From positions 1 to 64,000 of the forward strand of contig JAJDJB010000004.1 in assembly GCA_030266985.1 (NCBI GenBank): a stretch of DNA of 64,000 nucleotides, written 5' to 3'. The stretch is from Synergistaceae bacterium OttesenSCG-928-D05 (GTDB taxonomy: Bacteria; Synergistota; Synergistia; Synergistales; Synergistaceae). A program made the translations under genes and the position numbers. Below are positions 47,226 to 56,162 of this stretch, in pieces (positions within the stretch are counted from its first letter, which is position 1; each line of letters begins with the position of its first letter). The notes beneath the pieces are model-generated. The model saw nothing but the letters and a program-made list of their open reading frames with translations, had not been told where the DNA came from and ran no database searches.

Positions 47226-50200
47226 CTATTTGTCCCGCTTCCTTGTATAGATGAGGGGAAGCAGAGCAAAGGCAAGCAGCCCTGCGCCTGCCGCATTACA
47301 GCCGCTGCTCTTCGAGCATTCTGGCGTTGGCGGCGTTTCTTTGTTCAGGATGGAGAGCAGAATCTGCACGTCTTCCACGGGCACGCCGTTTACTGTGAGC
47401 TGTACGTCGATCACGTAGTCCCCCGGCCTTTTTGCAGTGCCGCCGATGTGGACGGACCCGTCCGGGCCGACGGTGACTTCAAGCCCGCTCAGTTCCCAGC
47501 CTTCCCGGCCTGCCGCTCCGGCGACTTCGATGAGCACGTCGGGGATGTCGGAGCCGAAGCCGTATGTGATGTCTACGGGGTCATCTTCCCGGATATTGTC
47601 GGGGTCCGTATCGCCTTCTGTCTGTTTGACGGTGATGTCTTCCGCTTTTGCGGCGATGGCGACGGGGATTGTGATTTCTTCCACGGGCACGCCGTTCACT
47701 GCAAGCAGTACGGAGATTTCATATTCACCTGGAATGTTTGCCTCGCCCATAATGTGGAGTGCTCTTCTGTTATTGGCAAGTGCGTTGTCGGCGTCGTTTG
47801 CTGTGAATGTTTCGACTATTATGATGATGGGCTCGATTGTGAGTCCGCTTTTCTCCCAGCCGTCCGCGCCTTTCGCTCTGATGATTTTCATTTCAGCATC
47901 GGGGAATTCTTCGAGTACGAAGGCGAACCCGATGTCTACGATGTCGCCGTGCAGGATGTCTTCGGCGTCGCCGTCCGATATTACGGTGATGTCTTCTTCT
48001 TTCGCGTGTATCGTGTAGGTAAGGGATTCTGTGGCAACTTTGTAATCGCCGAGTTTGAGGTCGACGGAGAGACCGTAAATGCCGGGAGCTGCCGCGGTTC
48101 CGGTGAGCGTAAAGGCGTCCTTGCTCTCGGGTACGGGTTCGGCGATGAAGCCGCAGTCGTCCCAGTTAGCGGATTTTGTGATGTCGCCGATGCTTGCTTC
48201 AAGTTCCGAGAGGTCGGACGCGATTTTTACGGCGGTGTAGGTTGCGTCCGCGACGGTGCCGATGTAGATGTCCGGCTGCGGGGCATTCTCCGCGATAAGC
48301 CGCACGTCGGACGAGTCCGCGGCGCGCAGTACGTCAATCGAAACGCCGATTGGGCCGAGCCACATGCCGCCCGCTATCACGTCGAATTGGGCGGTGTAGT
48401 TTTTCCCTTCTACCGCCGAGGCCGCCTGCAGAACGGCTTCGTTGTCCCCGCTGATGGCTGCGGTGAAGCCGCTGCCCGCCAGACCGCTGTCATCCGCGAT
48501 GGTGACGGAGGTAACGGGGTATTCTTCGTTCGCAAAGGTGTAGGTGATTTTGGGGCTGTCGCCCGCGCGAATCGGCACAGGAAGGTTATGCGCCGTGACG
48601 CTGATGTCTTCTTTCGTAACGTCAGGGATTTTGGCGGCAGCTGTGTTCGAGTAGATATCGCCCGAAAAAGCGTTATCGCCATAGGTGAGAGTGCCTTTCG
48701 CACGGTAGGTATAGGATCCGCCGGGGACGATCCCGTCGGTCAGGAGCGCCGAACCGGAGGAAATGTCGCCGGTGGCAAGGACGCTGTCTCCGCTGACCCG
48801 CTGCCAGACAAGGGGCGAAGCGGCGCCGGTGACGGTGGCCGTCAGCTGCACGCCGGGGGTGTTGTACGCCGCAGAGACGACGTCTGCTGAGAGCGAGATA
48901 GAGCCTTCCGCTTCCGGAGGGGTAATCCCCTCGGGCAGCCAGATGTACGCTTTATCGTCCGATTGAACGCGGAAGCTGTATTGGTATGATTCGCCGGCTG
49001 TCGGAACGACTGTAAAGGCAAGTGTCTGCTCCGCCAGGTACGGGTAGTTTTCGCTTGTGAGGAATAATTTCGTGTTTGCGGCGTTCACGGGCTCGGCTTT
49101 GATATGTTCCGCTCGCGCGTTGACAGAACCGCCGGTGATTATCACGTCCGCCGGGGCTCCGTCGGAGACTTCGCCGTGCGTGCCTTTTCCGGGACCGATG
49201 TCGTATCCGGATTCGGAGTATGCGTATACTGTGCCGCCGGTGATTGTGACTGTGCCGCCGTCGCCGCCGGGTATTTCACTGGCCCATCCGCCGCCGATCG
49301 CCGCGGCGTCTCCTTCCACAGAGGCGATTACGACTGCACTGTCGGAAATCACTACGGTGCCGCCGTCGCCGCCCAGAAGTCCCGCGCCGCCGCCGATTGC
49401 GGCGCTGCCTTCCGCCGCGGTTATGGTGACCAATGCGTTGCCGGAGACTGTAACGCTGCCGCCCGCACCGCCGGTGCTCTCAGCTTCGCCTTCACCGCCG
49501 ACTTCTCCGCTGCGTGTGCTGTGTCCGCCGCCGATTGCCGCAGCGCCCCCTGTCGCAGAGAGCGCAACGGTTGCATAATCCGTGATCGTGACAATGCCGC
49601 CTGCGCCGCCTACGCCGGTGATGTTTCCGCCGCCGCCGATCGCAGCGCCCAATCCCGACGCGGAAGCAGTCACAGCTGCGTTGCCTGTGATTGTGATTGT
49701 TCCTGCGTCTTCAGCGTGCATTCCGCCTATCGCCGCGCCAAATCCGCCAAACGCAGTGAGCGTTCCCCTGGTGCCGGACGTGATTTCGATACCGGCCGCA
49801 GACGGCACGCGGACAGCGGCTGTGTTCGAATCGCCCAGCAGGTCGTTTGAAGCTTCAAGGGTAAGCGATGCGCCTGTGCTTTCCACGTCCACCGGATGCC
49901 AGGTGTCCCCCTGATCCGTGTTGTCGATCTTCAGGCTTTGGATCGTGAGGTCCGCGCTCTGCAAAAGCACGAACTTCAGTCCCTGATATGCGACTTCGGA
50001 GCTGCCGATTACTTTTACTTTCGCGCTTGCGGGAATTGTAATCGTCTTTCCGCCCGCCGCCGCCTGCAAGCCGCTCAAATCGAGCGTGTCGCCGTCTGCG
50101 AGCGTGTATTCATCTGGTACGTCGTCCCACGTGTCAGGGACAATCGGCTCCGCCGCAAACAGCGGCGCGCCTACGATCAGAACAGAGAGAAAAATCGTAA

Positions 50201-50258
50201 ATAAAAAGACCTGTCTCCATTTTGAACAGAACACTTTCATTGATTGTTTCGTTTGCAT
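47226..50258 (-). CDS. large secreted repeat protein with Synergist-CTERM sorting tail
   Basis: Surface protein of 1010 residues starting at ATG 50258 (GGAGGGAAAGCAG upstream) with a signal peptide ending near PLFAAEP. Residues about 130-400 form a glycine-rich, beta-helix-like array in which AAIGGG-type motifs recur five times with GGTVTIS-like strands between. Next come several Ig-like modules (about 480-1000), the last three opening with (A/K)EDITV and closing with NGVPVE(E/D). The C-terminus SKSSGCNAAGAGLLAFALLPLIYTRKRDK is a clear Synergist-CTERM: SSGCN, hydrophobic helix, basic end. It should be exported, cut and anchored near that cysteine. Adhesin or sugar-binding role is inferred. 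Its high-GC code creates long antisense frames that are not genes. Confidence 0.92.
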   Translation of the reverse strand: MQTKQSMKVFCSKWRQVFLFTIFLSVLIVGAPLFAAEPIVPDTWDDVPDEYTLADGDTLDLSGLQAAAGGKTITIPASAKVKVIGSSEVAYQGLKFVLLQSADLTIQSLKIDNTDQGDTWHPVDVESTGASLTLEASNDLLGDSNTAAVRVPSAAGIEITSGTRGTLTAFGGFGAAIGGMHAEDAGTITITGNAAVTASASGLGAAIGGGGNITGVGGAGGIVTITDYATVALSATGGAAAIGGGHSTRSGEVGGEGEAESTGGAGGSVTVSGNALVTITAAEGSAAIGGGAGLLGGDGGTVVISDSAVVIASVEGDAAAIGGGWASEIPGGDGGTVTITGGTVYAYSESGYDIGPGKGTHGEVSDGAPADVIITGGSVNARAEHIKAEPVNAANTKLFLTSENYPYLAEQTLAFTVVPTAGESYQYSFRVQSDDKAYIWLPEGITPPEAEGSISLSADVVSAAYNTPGVQLTATVTGAASPLVWQRVSGDSVLATGDISSGSALLTDGIVPGGSYTYRAKGTLTYGDNAFSGDIYSNTAAAKIPDVTKEDISVTAHNLPVPIRAGDSPKITYTFANEEYPVTSVTIADDSGLAGSGFTAAISGDNEAVLQAASAVEGKNYTAQFDVIAGGMWLGPIGVSIDVLRAADSSDVRLIAENAPQPDIYIGTVADATYTAVKIASDLSELEASIGDITKSANWDDCGFIAEPVPESKDAFTLTGTAAAPGIYGLSVDLKLGDYKVATESLTYTIHAKEEDITVISDGDAEDILHGDIVDIGFAFVLEEFPDAEMKIIRAKGADGWEKSGLTIEPIIIIVETFTANDADNALANNRRALHIMGEANIPGEYEISVLLAVNGVPVEEITIPVAIAAKAEDITVKQTEGDTDPDNIREDDPVDITYGFGSDIPDVLIEVAGAAGREGWELSGLEVTVGPDGSVHIGGTAKRPGDYVIDVQLTVNGVPVEDVQILLSILNKETPPTPECSKSSGCNAAGAGLLAFALLPLIYTRKRDK

Positions 50259-50644
50259 CTGCTTTCCCTCCTTAATGTTTCCATACCCATTGAAATGAGC
50301 GCTGCGAGCGCTTATCATGACCTTCGCCCTCCGTTTTCGCACCCGCCGGTTACCGCTGTAAATTGACCGAAAGACAGCCCGGGCAACCCAGACAAGTTTT
50401 ATACATAAATCATATCGATTTATTTTATTAAGTACAATGGTATTAATATTTTCTTTGAAAAGTTATTACGTACTTTTTACATTTATTTTTGAATGGGGTG
50501 GTTATCGATGTATTTATTTCAAATGTAAGAGTTGATAAGTATTTTAGACTTTACATTATATTGGAAACAACTTATTTATGTTTTTAATCTTACACTTTAC
50601 AAAGTTTATATTTTTTAGTTTCTTCACCAGCAGCGACGCAATGC
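50259..50644. other. AT-rich intergenic region
   Basis: About 385 bases with strongly AT-rich sequence around 50400-50620 and no credible gene. It presumably holds the promoter of the surface protein (minus strand). Confidence 0.5.
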
Positions 50645-50703
50645 GAAGCCCCGGGATCGAAAGCGTATTTTCAACTACGCTGAGGATCACGGGGCTTTGT
50701 GTT
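50645..50703. repeat. dispersed hairpin repeat, copy 2 (terminator of hcp)
   Basis: Reverse complement of 24503-24560 with one extra base and about two substitutions. Ends GAAGCCCCG...CGGGGCTT and inner AGCGTA...TACGCT stem. It lies 38 bases past the hcp stop on the minus strand. Confidence 0.82.
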
Positions 50704-50741
50704 GCTATGCTAATGGCGCGTTAGCGCCGCGTTCTTTATCT

Positions 50742-52337
50742 TTATCCGAGGATGGTGTGCAGGTCCTCGTCCGCTGTGGTCGTCGGTGCGATGCCAAAGT
50801 TCTCCACCAGCACGTTCAATACTTCCGGTCCGATGAACGACGGCAGGCTCGGCCCGAGGCGGATATTTTTGATGCCCAGGTGCAGCAGCGTCAGGAGGAT
50901 GCAGACTGCTTTCTGTTCGTACCAGGAGAGTACAAGAGAGAGCGGCAGACCGTTGACGTCCGTCTTGAACGCTTCGGCGAGCGCCACCGCGATGCGGATC
51001 GCGGAGTACGCGTCGTTGCACTGTCCGCAGTCAAGCAGGCGGGGAATACCTTCGATGTCGCCGAATTCCATTTTGTTGAAGCGGAATTTGCCGCAGGCGA
51101 GCGTCAGGATGACGGTGTCTTTCGGTGCTTTTTCGGCGAATTCGGTGTAGTAGTTGCGTCCCGGTTTCGCGCCGTCGCAGCCGCCGACGAGGAAGAAGTG
51201 GCGGATTTTGCCGGCCTGTACGAGTTCGATTACCTTCCCGGCCGCACCCATAACCGCATTGTGCGCAAAGCCGATCATGATTTTCTGCTCGGGTGCGTCT
51301 TCCGCAAAGCCGGGCGCCGCGAGCGCCGATTCGATCACGGGCGCGAAGTCCCTGTTTTCGATGTGTTTCACGCCGGGCCATTCAACGAGTCCGCAGGTAA
51401 AGATGCGGTCCATGTAGCTCGGTTTCGGACGCTGGATGCAGTTTGTGGTCATGAGGATCGCGCCGGGGAATTCGTCGAATTCCTTCTGCTGGTCCTGCCA
51501 CGCGCCGCCGTAGTTGCCGACGAGGTGCTTGTATTTTTTGAGTCCCGGGTAAGCGTTGCAGGGCAGCATTTCGCCGTGCGTGTAGATGTTGACGCCTTTG
51601 CCTTCGGTCTGTTTCAGGAGCGCTTCAAGGTCGGCAAGGTCGTGTCCGGAGACGAGAATCGCTTTGCCTTTGATTGGCGTCACGCGAACCATCGTGGGTT
51701 CGGGATGGCCGTAGGTGCCCGTGTTGCCTGCGTCGAGCAGTTCCATGACGCGCAGGTTGACTTCGCCGATTTTCAGGTTGAGCGCGAGCATTGAGTCGAC
51801 AGTGATGTTTTCATCGAGCAGGGCCGCCATAGATTCAACGAAGAAGTGGTTGACCGCGTCGTCCTGCTGGCCAAGGACGCGCGCATGGTGCGCATAGGCC
51901 GCCGTGCCTTTGAGTCCGTAGATCGCAAGCCATTTGAGTCCGCCCAGATCCGCGCCGTATTTTTCGATGTCGTGCATCGGAGAAAGTTCTTTTGCCGAGG
52001 CGACCATTTCATCGAGCGTCATTGCGTTGCCGCATTGGCAGGCGTCGTTGCAGCCTTCGCCGTTTTCAAGAAAGCTGCGCAGTTCGCGCGTTTCTTTGAT
52101 GTCGCGTACGATCGTTTCCGCGTCGAAGTTGACGTTTGTGACGGTCGTGAAAAGGTTGTCGACCACCGTTTTCGCGGCTTCCTTCACCTTATCTTTCCCC
52201 AACGCCGTCTTCGAGAGCAGCATCGTCTCATGGACGAGCAGGTCCTGCAGGTCCGAGGTTTTTTCGTCTTTGCCGCATACGCCGGCTACTGTACATCCGG
52301 TTCCTTTTGCGCGCTGTTCACACTGATAACAAAACAT
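50742..52337 (-). CDS. hcp: hydroxylamine reductase / hybrid cluster protein
   Basis: Hybrid cluster protein of 531 residues. The N-terminal cysteine set CYQCEQ...GTGC...GVCGK (C3, C6, C15, C21) binds the [4Fe-4S] cluster. The hybrid-cluster ligands lie in GHDLADLEALL, LVGGCDGAKPGRNYYTEF, LACGKFRFNK and LDCGQCNDAYSAI. Hcp reduces hydroxylamine or NO in anaerobes under nitrosative stress. It is preceded by a Fe-S partner protein (28 bases) and an Rrf2 regulator, all on the minus strand; ends at a dispersed hairpin repeat. Confidence 0.98.
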   Translation of the reverse strand: MFCYQCEQRAKGTGCTVAGVCGKDEKTSDLQDLLVHETMLLSKTALGKDKVKEAAKTVVDNLFTTVTNVNFDAETIVRDIKETRELRSFLENGEGCNDACQCGNAMTLDEMVASAKELSPMHDIEKYGADLGGLKWLAIYGLKGTAAYAHHARVLGQQDDAVNHFFVESMAALLDENITVDSMLALNLKIGEVNLRVMELLDAGNTGTYGHPEPTMVRVTPIKGKAILVSGHDLADLEALLKQTEGKGVNIYTHGEMLPCNAYPGLKKYKHLVGNYGGAWQDQQKEFDEFPGAILMTTNCIQRPKPSYMDRIFTCGLVEWPGVKHIENRDFAPVIESALAAPGFAEDAPEQKIMIGFAHNAVMGAAGKVIELVQAGKIRHFFLVGGCDGAKPGRNYYTEFAEKAPKDTVILTLACGKFRFNKMEFGDIEGIPRLLDCGQCNDAYSAIRIAVALAEAFKTDVNGLPLSLVLSWYEQKAVCILLTLLHLGIKNIRLGPSLPSFIGPEVLNVLVENFGIAPTTTADEDLHTILG

Positions 52338-52365
52338 CTTCTAATTCCTCCCTGTTTTCTTGCGC

Positions 52366-53205
52366 TTATGAAAAGATTTCGCGCGTTTCTAATTTTTTTC
52401 CGTTTAACGACAATTTTATTAATTTAAGGGTAACCGATGCACCCGATCTTGTAACCGCGTCTTCTACCAGTCTGACGAGTCCGCCACAACACGGAACTTC
52501 CATATAGGCAACGTCGACTTTCCTGATGCCGTTTTTCGTAATAATCTCGCTCAGCTTCTGGATGTAAGGCTCCGTTTCGTCCAATTTCGGACAGCCGACG
52601 AGGCAGATTTTCCCCGGCAGAAGATCCGGGTGGAATCCCGGGTACGCAAACGCCGTGCAGTCCGCGGCGATGAGCAGGTGCGCGTCTTTCAGGTAGGGCG
52701 CTTCGGTCGGCACCAGCCTGAGCTGTACGGGCCAGTTAATGAGTTCCGATTCCTGCGCGCTGCAGCACCCTGTTTTTTCCGCGTGCGCGGCGGGCGCTGC
52801 GCCTTTAAGTTCCTGCACCATCGATCCGGAGCATCCGCAGGGCAAAGGTCCGTCATGCGCTCCGGCGGCTTTTTCAGCATGCGCGGCTGGCGCGGTTTTT
52901 TTGAGTTCCTTGGCCATCGAGCCCGGGCATCCGCAGGGCAGAGGCCCGTCGTGCCCTTCCGCTGCTTTTTTCGCGGCCATACGCGCTTTTACCGCAGCTT
53001 CGTCGTAGGGCGCCGCCTCACGCATTTCAAAAGAGATCGCGCCGCGCGGGCACTCGCCGATGCAGTCCCCCAAGCCGTCGCAGTAGCTGTCGCTCACGAG
53101 TTTTGCCTTGCCGTTTTCCATGATGATCGCGCCTTCGTGGCATGCCTGTGCACAAAGTCCGCATCCGTCACATTTGTCTTCGTCGATTGTTATGATTTTT
53201 CTCAT
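52366..53205 (-). CDS. 4Fe-4S binding partner of Hcp with duplicated Cys-rich linker
   Basis: Iron-sulphur protein of 279 residues. A ferredoxin domain (1-60) has CDGCGLCAQACHEGAI and CDGLGDCIGECPRGAI. Two tandem copies of a ~32-residue unit follow at 85-112 and 117-144, each with HDGPLPCGC-(P/S)-GSM and an Ala-rich tail. A C-terminal domain (150-279) contains CTAFAYPGFHPDLLPGKICLVGCPKLDE and EVPCCGGL. Proteins of this type are encoded next to hcp and are thought to deliver electrons or sense redox state. The duplicated PCGC units are unusual and could bind an extra cluster or metal. Confidence 0.88.
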   Translation of the reverse strand: MRKIITIDEDKCDGCGLCAQACHEGAIIMENGKAKLVSDSYCDGLGDCIGECPRGAISFEMREAAPYDEAAVKARMAAKKAAEGHDGPLPCGCPGSMAKELKKTAPAAHAEKAAGAHDGPLPCGCSGSMVQELKGAAPAAHAEKTGCCSAQESELINWPVQLRLVPTEAPYLKDAHLLIAADCTAFAYPGFHPDLLPGKICLVGCPKLDETEPYIQKLSEIITKNGIRKVDVAYMEVPCCGGLVRLVEDAVTRSGASVTLKLIKLSLNGKKLETREIFS

Positions 53206-53226
53206 TTCCCGTTTCTCCTATCCGCG

Positions 53227-53640
53227 CTATTCGCCAAAATTTGCAAAATCCGCCAATGTATTTGCCTTGAGCCATGCTCTCGTTTCTTCCGTCATTTTCG
53301 AGATGAAATCGCCGAAAATGCACTTTTCGCACGCGCACTCGTCGCGCCCGAACACACATCCCGCCGGTTTGAGCGGTCCTTCGATCGCTTCGAAAATTTC
53401 AAGGTAGGTCGTTTCGTCGGGTTTTTTCGCCAGAACAACGCCGCCTTTGGGACCGCGCGTCGTTTGTACTAAACCGGAGCGTGAGAGGCGCTGAATGACC
53501 TTCGCAAGATGCGCTTCCGACGCCTGCAGCGTTTCCGCCATACCGTGAATCGAGAGAGGCGTTTCTCCCGATGCCGCAGCCAATGCCATCGCATGCAGCG
53601 CAAGATATGTCGCTTCTGTAAAATTGACCGGTCTTGACAT
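53227..53640 (-). CDS. Rrf2-family Fe-S transcriptional regulator
   Basis: Regulator of 137 residues: winged helix (FTEATYLALHAMALAAA, MAETLQASEAHLAKVIQRLSRSGLVQTTRGPKGGVVL) and a cysteine cluster C95-x6-C102-x-C104-x2-C107, able to hold a Fe-S cluster. ATG at 53640 has AAAGGGG upstream; the longer frame to 53721 runs through its operator. It heads the hcp operon and probably responds to NO or redox state. The palindrome at 53661-53676 lies directly in its promoter, so autoregulation is likely. Confidence 0.93.
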   Translation of the reverse strand: MSRPVNFTEATYLALHAMALAAASGETPLSIHGMAETLQASEAHLAKVIQRLSRSGLVQTTRGPKGGVVLAKKPDETTYLEIFEAIEGPLKPAGCVFGRDECACEKCIFGDFISKMTEETRAWLKANTLADFANFGE

Positions 53641-53660
53641 GATGTGCCCCTTTCGTATTG

Positions 53661-53676
53661 AGGTATTTAAATACCT
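53661..53676. promoter_or_regulatory. 16-bp perfect palindrome, probable Rrf2 operator
   Basis: AGGTATTTAAATACCT, 21 bases upstream of the rrf2 start and overlapping the likely -10 region (TAAATA-type). A TTGATT -35-like box lies just upstream on the minus strand. Size and AT-rich centre resemble known Rrf2 sites. Confidence 0.78.
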
Positions 53677-53721
53677 TAATTCGCTAATCAAGATTCTATT
53701 CCCCTTTGAGCTCAAAAGCAA

Positions 53722-53957
53722 TAGGTAAAATTACTGATTGGGAAAATTAAAAACGCAGGCGTTTTTGCCGCCGTTTCGCGGGCGTTATTTTTCCTTGCCG
53801 CTTCAATCCTTGCCACAACGTGCGCCGTGACGCCCGGGATCACGCCAACGCGTGCCGGGGCCACTCAGTTTTTCAATATCCTTCTTTGTATATATGGAAT
53901 TTACAGGGCGATTATCACTTTATAAGTTCTATTGCTCTATTTGTTTTTCCCAATATG
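53722..53957. other. intergenic region between the Rrf2 operon and livK
   Basis: No gene recognised. GC-rich to 53870, then AT-rich sequence leading into the livK promoter. Confidence 0.5.
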
Positions 53958-53986
53958 GATACATCTGTCAAAAATTACGATATAAT
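53958..53986 (+). promoter_or_regulatory. probable promoter of the livKHMGF operon
   Basis: GATACA (53958-53963), 17-base spacer, perfect TATAAT (53981-53986), about 70 bases before the livK start. Confidence 0.68.
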
Positions 53987-54057
53987 GAACGGGTCGCGTG
54001 CATCGTTAAAGCGTTATCGGCGACGCATTCTAAAATGAGAAAAGAAGGTGCATTACA

Positions 54058-55191
54058 GTGAGATTGGGCAAAAAACTTTTACTGGCATTTTGTATCGTTC
54101 TTGTAACAGCCGGATTCGCCATGGCGGCGGACGTCGTGAAGATTGGCGTTTATCTTCCGGTTACGGGCGGCAATGCGGTTGGCGGACAGTTGGAGCTTGA
54201 TGGCGTAAAACTCGCGCATCAGGAAATGCCGGAGATCCTCGGCAAAAAAGTGGAACTTATCGTTATTGACAACAAGAGCGACAAGGTTGAGGCCGCAAAC
54301 GCGGTTAAGCGCCTTGTGGAGAGAGACAAGGTCAACGCAATCATCGGAACCTACGGTTCTTCCCTCGCGATGGCGGGCGGAGAGATCGCCGAGCAGGCAA
54401 AGATCCCGATGGTGGGAACTTCCTGCACAAACCCCCTCGTAACGCAGGGCAAGAAATACGTTTTCCGCGTCTGCTTCATCGACCCCTTCCAGGGAGCCGG
54501 TGCGGCGGCGTTCGCGCTTGGTGACCTGAAAGCGAAGACCGCGGCTATTCTGATCGAAGTCACGGAAGACTACAGCGTCGGCCTCGCGTCTTTCTTCGAG
54601 CGCAGCTTCAAAAAGGACGGCGGCCAAGTCGTCGCGAAGCTGAACTACCAGAAGGGCGACCAGGACTTCACGGCGCAGCTGACGGAAATCATCAGCAAGA
54701 ACCCCGACGTTCTTTACATCCCCGCGAACTTTGCGGAGGGCGCAATCATCATGCGTCAGGCAAGCGAGCTCGGCGCGAAGTTTAAGGTCCTCGGCGGCGA
54801 CGCGATGGACAACCCCGAGATCGTAAGCATCGGCGGAAAATCGGTCGAAGGATTCAGCTTCACGACATTCGCGTACGCGCCTGAAATGCCGAACATGAAC
54901 GCGATCGCGAAGAAATTCACGGATAACTGGGCGAAAGCGTTCCCCGGCAAACAGCCGAACGCACTGTCCGCAGTCGCTTACGACAGCTATATGCTGATCA
55001 TGGACGCAATCAAACGCGCGAACAGCGACGATCCCGAGAAAATCACGGCAGCGCTCGCAGCCACGAAGGATTTCCCGGGCGTGACGGGCAATACGACGAT
55101 CAACGCGACGCACGACGCGGAGAAGTCCGTCGGTATCATGCAGATTAAAGACGGCAAACGTATCTTCCTTACGATCGTTGACCCGAAATAA
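54058..55191 (+). CDS. livK: branched-chain amino acid ABC transporter, substrate-binding protein
   Basis: Periplasmic binding protein of 377 residues. GTG start at 54058 (AAGAAGGTG upstream), signal peptide ending AGFAMAAD, then the Leu/Ile/Val-binding fold: VKIGVYLPVTGGNAVGGQLELDGVKLAHQE, IGTYGSSLAMAGGEIAEQAKIPMVGTSCTNPLV, GAGAAAFALGDLKAKTAAILIEVTEDYSVG, YQKGDQDFTAQLTEI. First gene of livKHMGF. The ligand may be a branched-chain or other neutral amino acid. Confidence 0.95.
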   Translation: MRLGKKLLLAFCIVLVTAGFAMAADVVKIGVYLPVTGGNAVGGQLELDGVKLAHQEMPEILGKKVELIVIDNKSDKVEAANAVKRLVERDKVNAIIGTYGSSLAMAGGEIAEQAKIPMVGTSCTNPLVTQGKKYVFRVCFIDPFQGAGAAAFALGDLKAKTAAILIEVTEDYSVGLASFFERSFKKDGGQVVAKLNYQKGDQDFTAQLTEIISKNPDVLYIPANFAEGAIIMRQASELGAKFKVLGGDAMDNPEIVSIGGKSVEGFSFTTFAYAPEMPNMNAIAKKFTDNWAKAFPGKQPNALSAVAYDSYMLIMDAIKRANSDDPEKITAALAATKDFPGVTGNTTINATHDAEKSVGIMQIKDGKRIFLTIVDPK

Positions 55192-55216
55192 AATTTTTTC
55201 TTCTCGCACAATAATC

Positions 55217-55247
55217 ATGGGGGCGGGCGGCGCGCCGTCCGCCCCCA
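55217..55247 (+). repeat. GC-rich hairpin between livK and livH
   Basis: ATGGGGGCGG-G-CGG pairs with CCG-T-CCGCCCCCAT (14 bp, one G-T) around CGCG. No T-run follows. In binding-protein operons such hairpins keep the livK mRNA abundant relative to the permease genes. Confidence 0.75.
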
Positions 55248-55268
55248 TTCAGGAATGAGGGGCTTCCC

Positions 55269-56162
55269 ATGAATTCTGATATGTTTATCCAGCATTTTTT
55301 CAACGCGCTGATGCTGGGCAGCCTTTATGGTTTGATCGCGATCGGCTACACTATGGTGTACGGTATATTGCGGCTGATTAACTTCGCACACGGCGACATC
55401 TTCATGCTCGGTTCCTATTTTGTCTTTTTCGGCGTAACGGCCTTCCACATGCCGTGGTGGGCAGCTGCACTTTTTTCAATTGTCGCAACGGCTGCAACCG
55501 GCATTATGGTAGACAGGGTCGCATATAGACCGCTGCGTGAGGCGCCCAGAATCTCCGCACTGATCAGCGCGATCGGCGTTTCTTTCTTTATAGAAAATAT
55601 GTGTCTCGTTCTTTTCACCGGCGTTCCGAAGCCGATGCCGCGCCTTGAGGCGCTTGTGCAGGTCCTTCAGTTCGGGAATATCAGAATTCTTCCGCTCACG
55701 CTGATTGTTCCCGTCGTCTCCTTCCTTCTGGTTGCGGGTCTTTTATGGATGCTCTACCGCACGAAACCGGGGCTCGCGATGCGGGCGATTTCAAAAGATA
55801 TCGAAACGACGCGCCTGATGGGCGTCAAGGTAAACAGAATCATCGCGCTGACTTTTGCGATCGGCTCGGCCCTTGCGGCGGCCGCGGGCATCATGTGGGC
55901 GCTCCGCTATCCGCAGATCAACCCCTTTATGGGCGTCATGCCGGGCTTTAAGGCGTTTATCGCAGCAGTCTTCGGCGGAATCGGTTCCGTGCAGGGCGCG
56001 ATGATCGGCGGACTCATCCTCGGTTTTATGGAGATTATGATCGTCGCATTTTTCCCGGCGCTTTCCGGGTATCGCGACGCGTTCGCCTTCATCCTGCTGA
56101 TCCTGATCCTCTTCGTGAAACCGACCGGGCTGATGGGCGAGAAACTGGAGGATAAGATCTAA
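55269..56162 (+). CDS. livH: branched-chain amino acid ABC transporter, permease LivH
   Basis: Inner-membrane permease of 297 residues, eight or so helices. LivH features: LMLGSLYGLIAIGYTMVYGILRLINFAHGDIFMLGSYF near the N-terminus and the EAA-like LGVK loop AMRAISKDIETTRLMGVKVNRIIALTFAIGSALAAAAG. Stop overlaps the livM start by one base. Confidence 0.96.
   Translation: MNSDMFIQHFFNALMLGSLYGLIAIGYTMVYGILRLINFAHGDIFMLGSYFVFFGVTAFHMPWWAAALFSIVATAATGIMVDRVAYRPLREAPRISALISAIGVSFFIENMCLVLFTGVPKPMPRLEALVQVLQFGNIRILPLTLIVPVVSFLLVAGLLWMLYRTKPGLAMRAISKDIETTRLMGVKVNRIIALTFAIGSALAAAAGIMWALRYPQINPFMGVMPGFKAFIAAVFGGIGSVQGAMIGGLILGFMEIMIVAFFPALSGYRDAFAFILLILILFVKPTGLMGEKLEDKI

Noticed and set aside
47448-48890. 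480-codon plus-strand frame opposite the surface repeat protein
   Set aside because: High-GC codon bias of the real gene leaves this frame open; its Cys/Asp/Val-rich sequence has no recognisable structure.
49100-49850. Regular repeats in the surface-protein gene considered as a CRISPR array
   Set aside because: The periodicity is in-frame protein repetition with diverged units, not identical repeats with unique spacers; no cas genes are present. No CRISPR array was seen in the window.
54079-55248. 389-codon minus-strand frame opposite livK
   Set aside because: Mirror of livK; livK has signal peptide, fold motifs and operon context.
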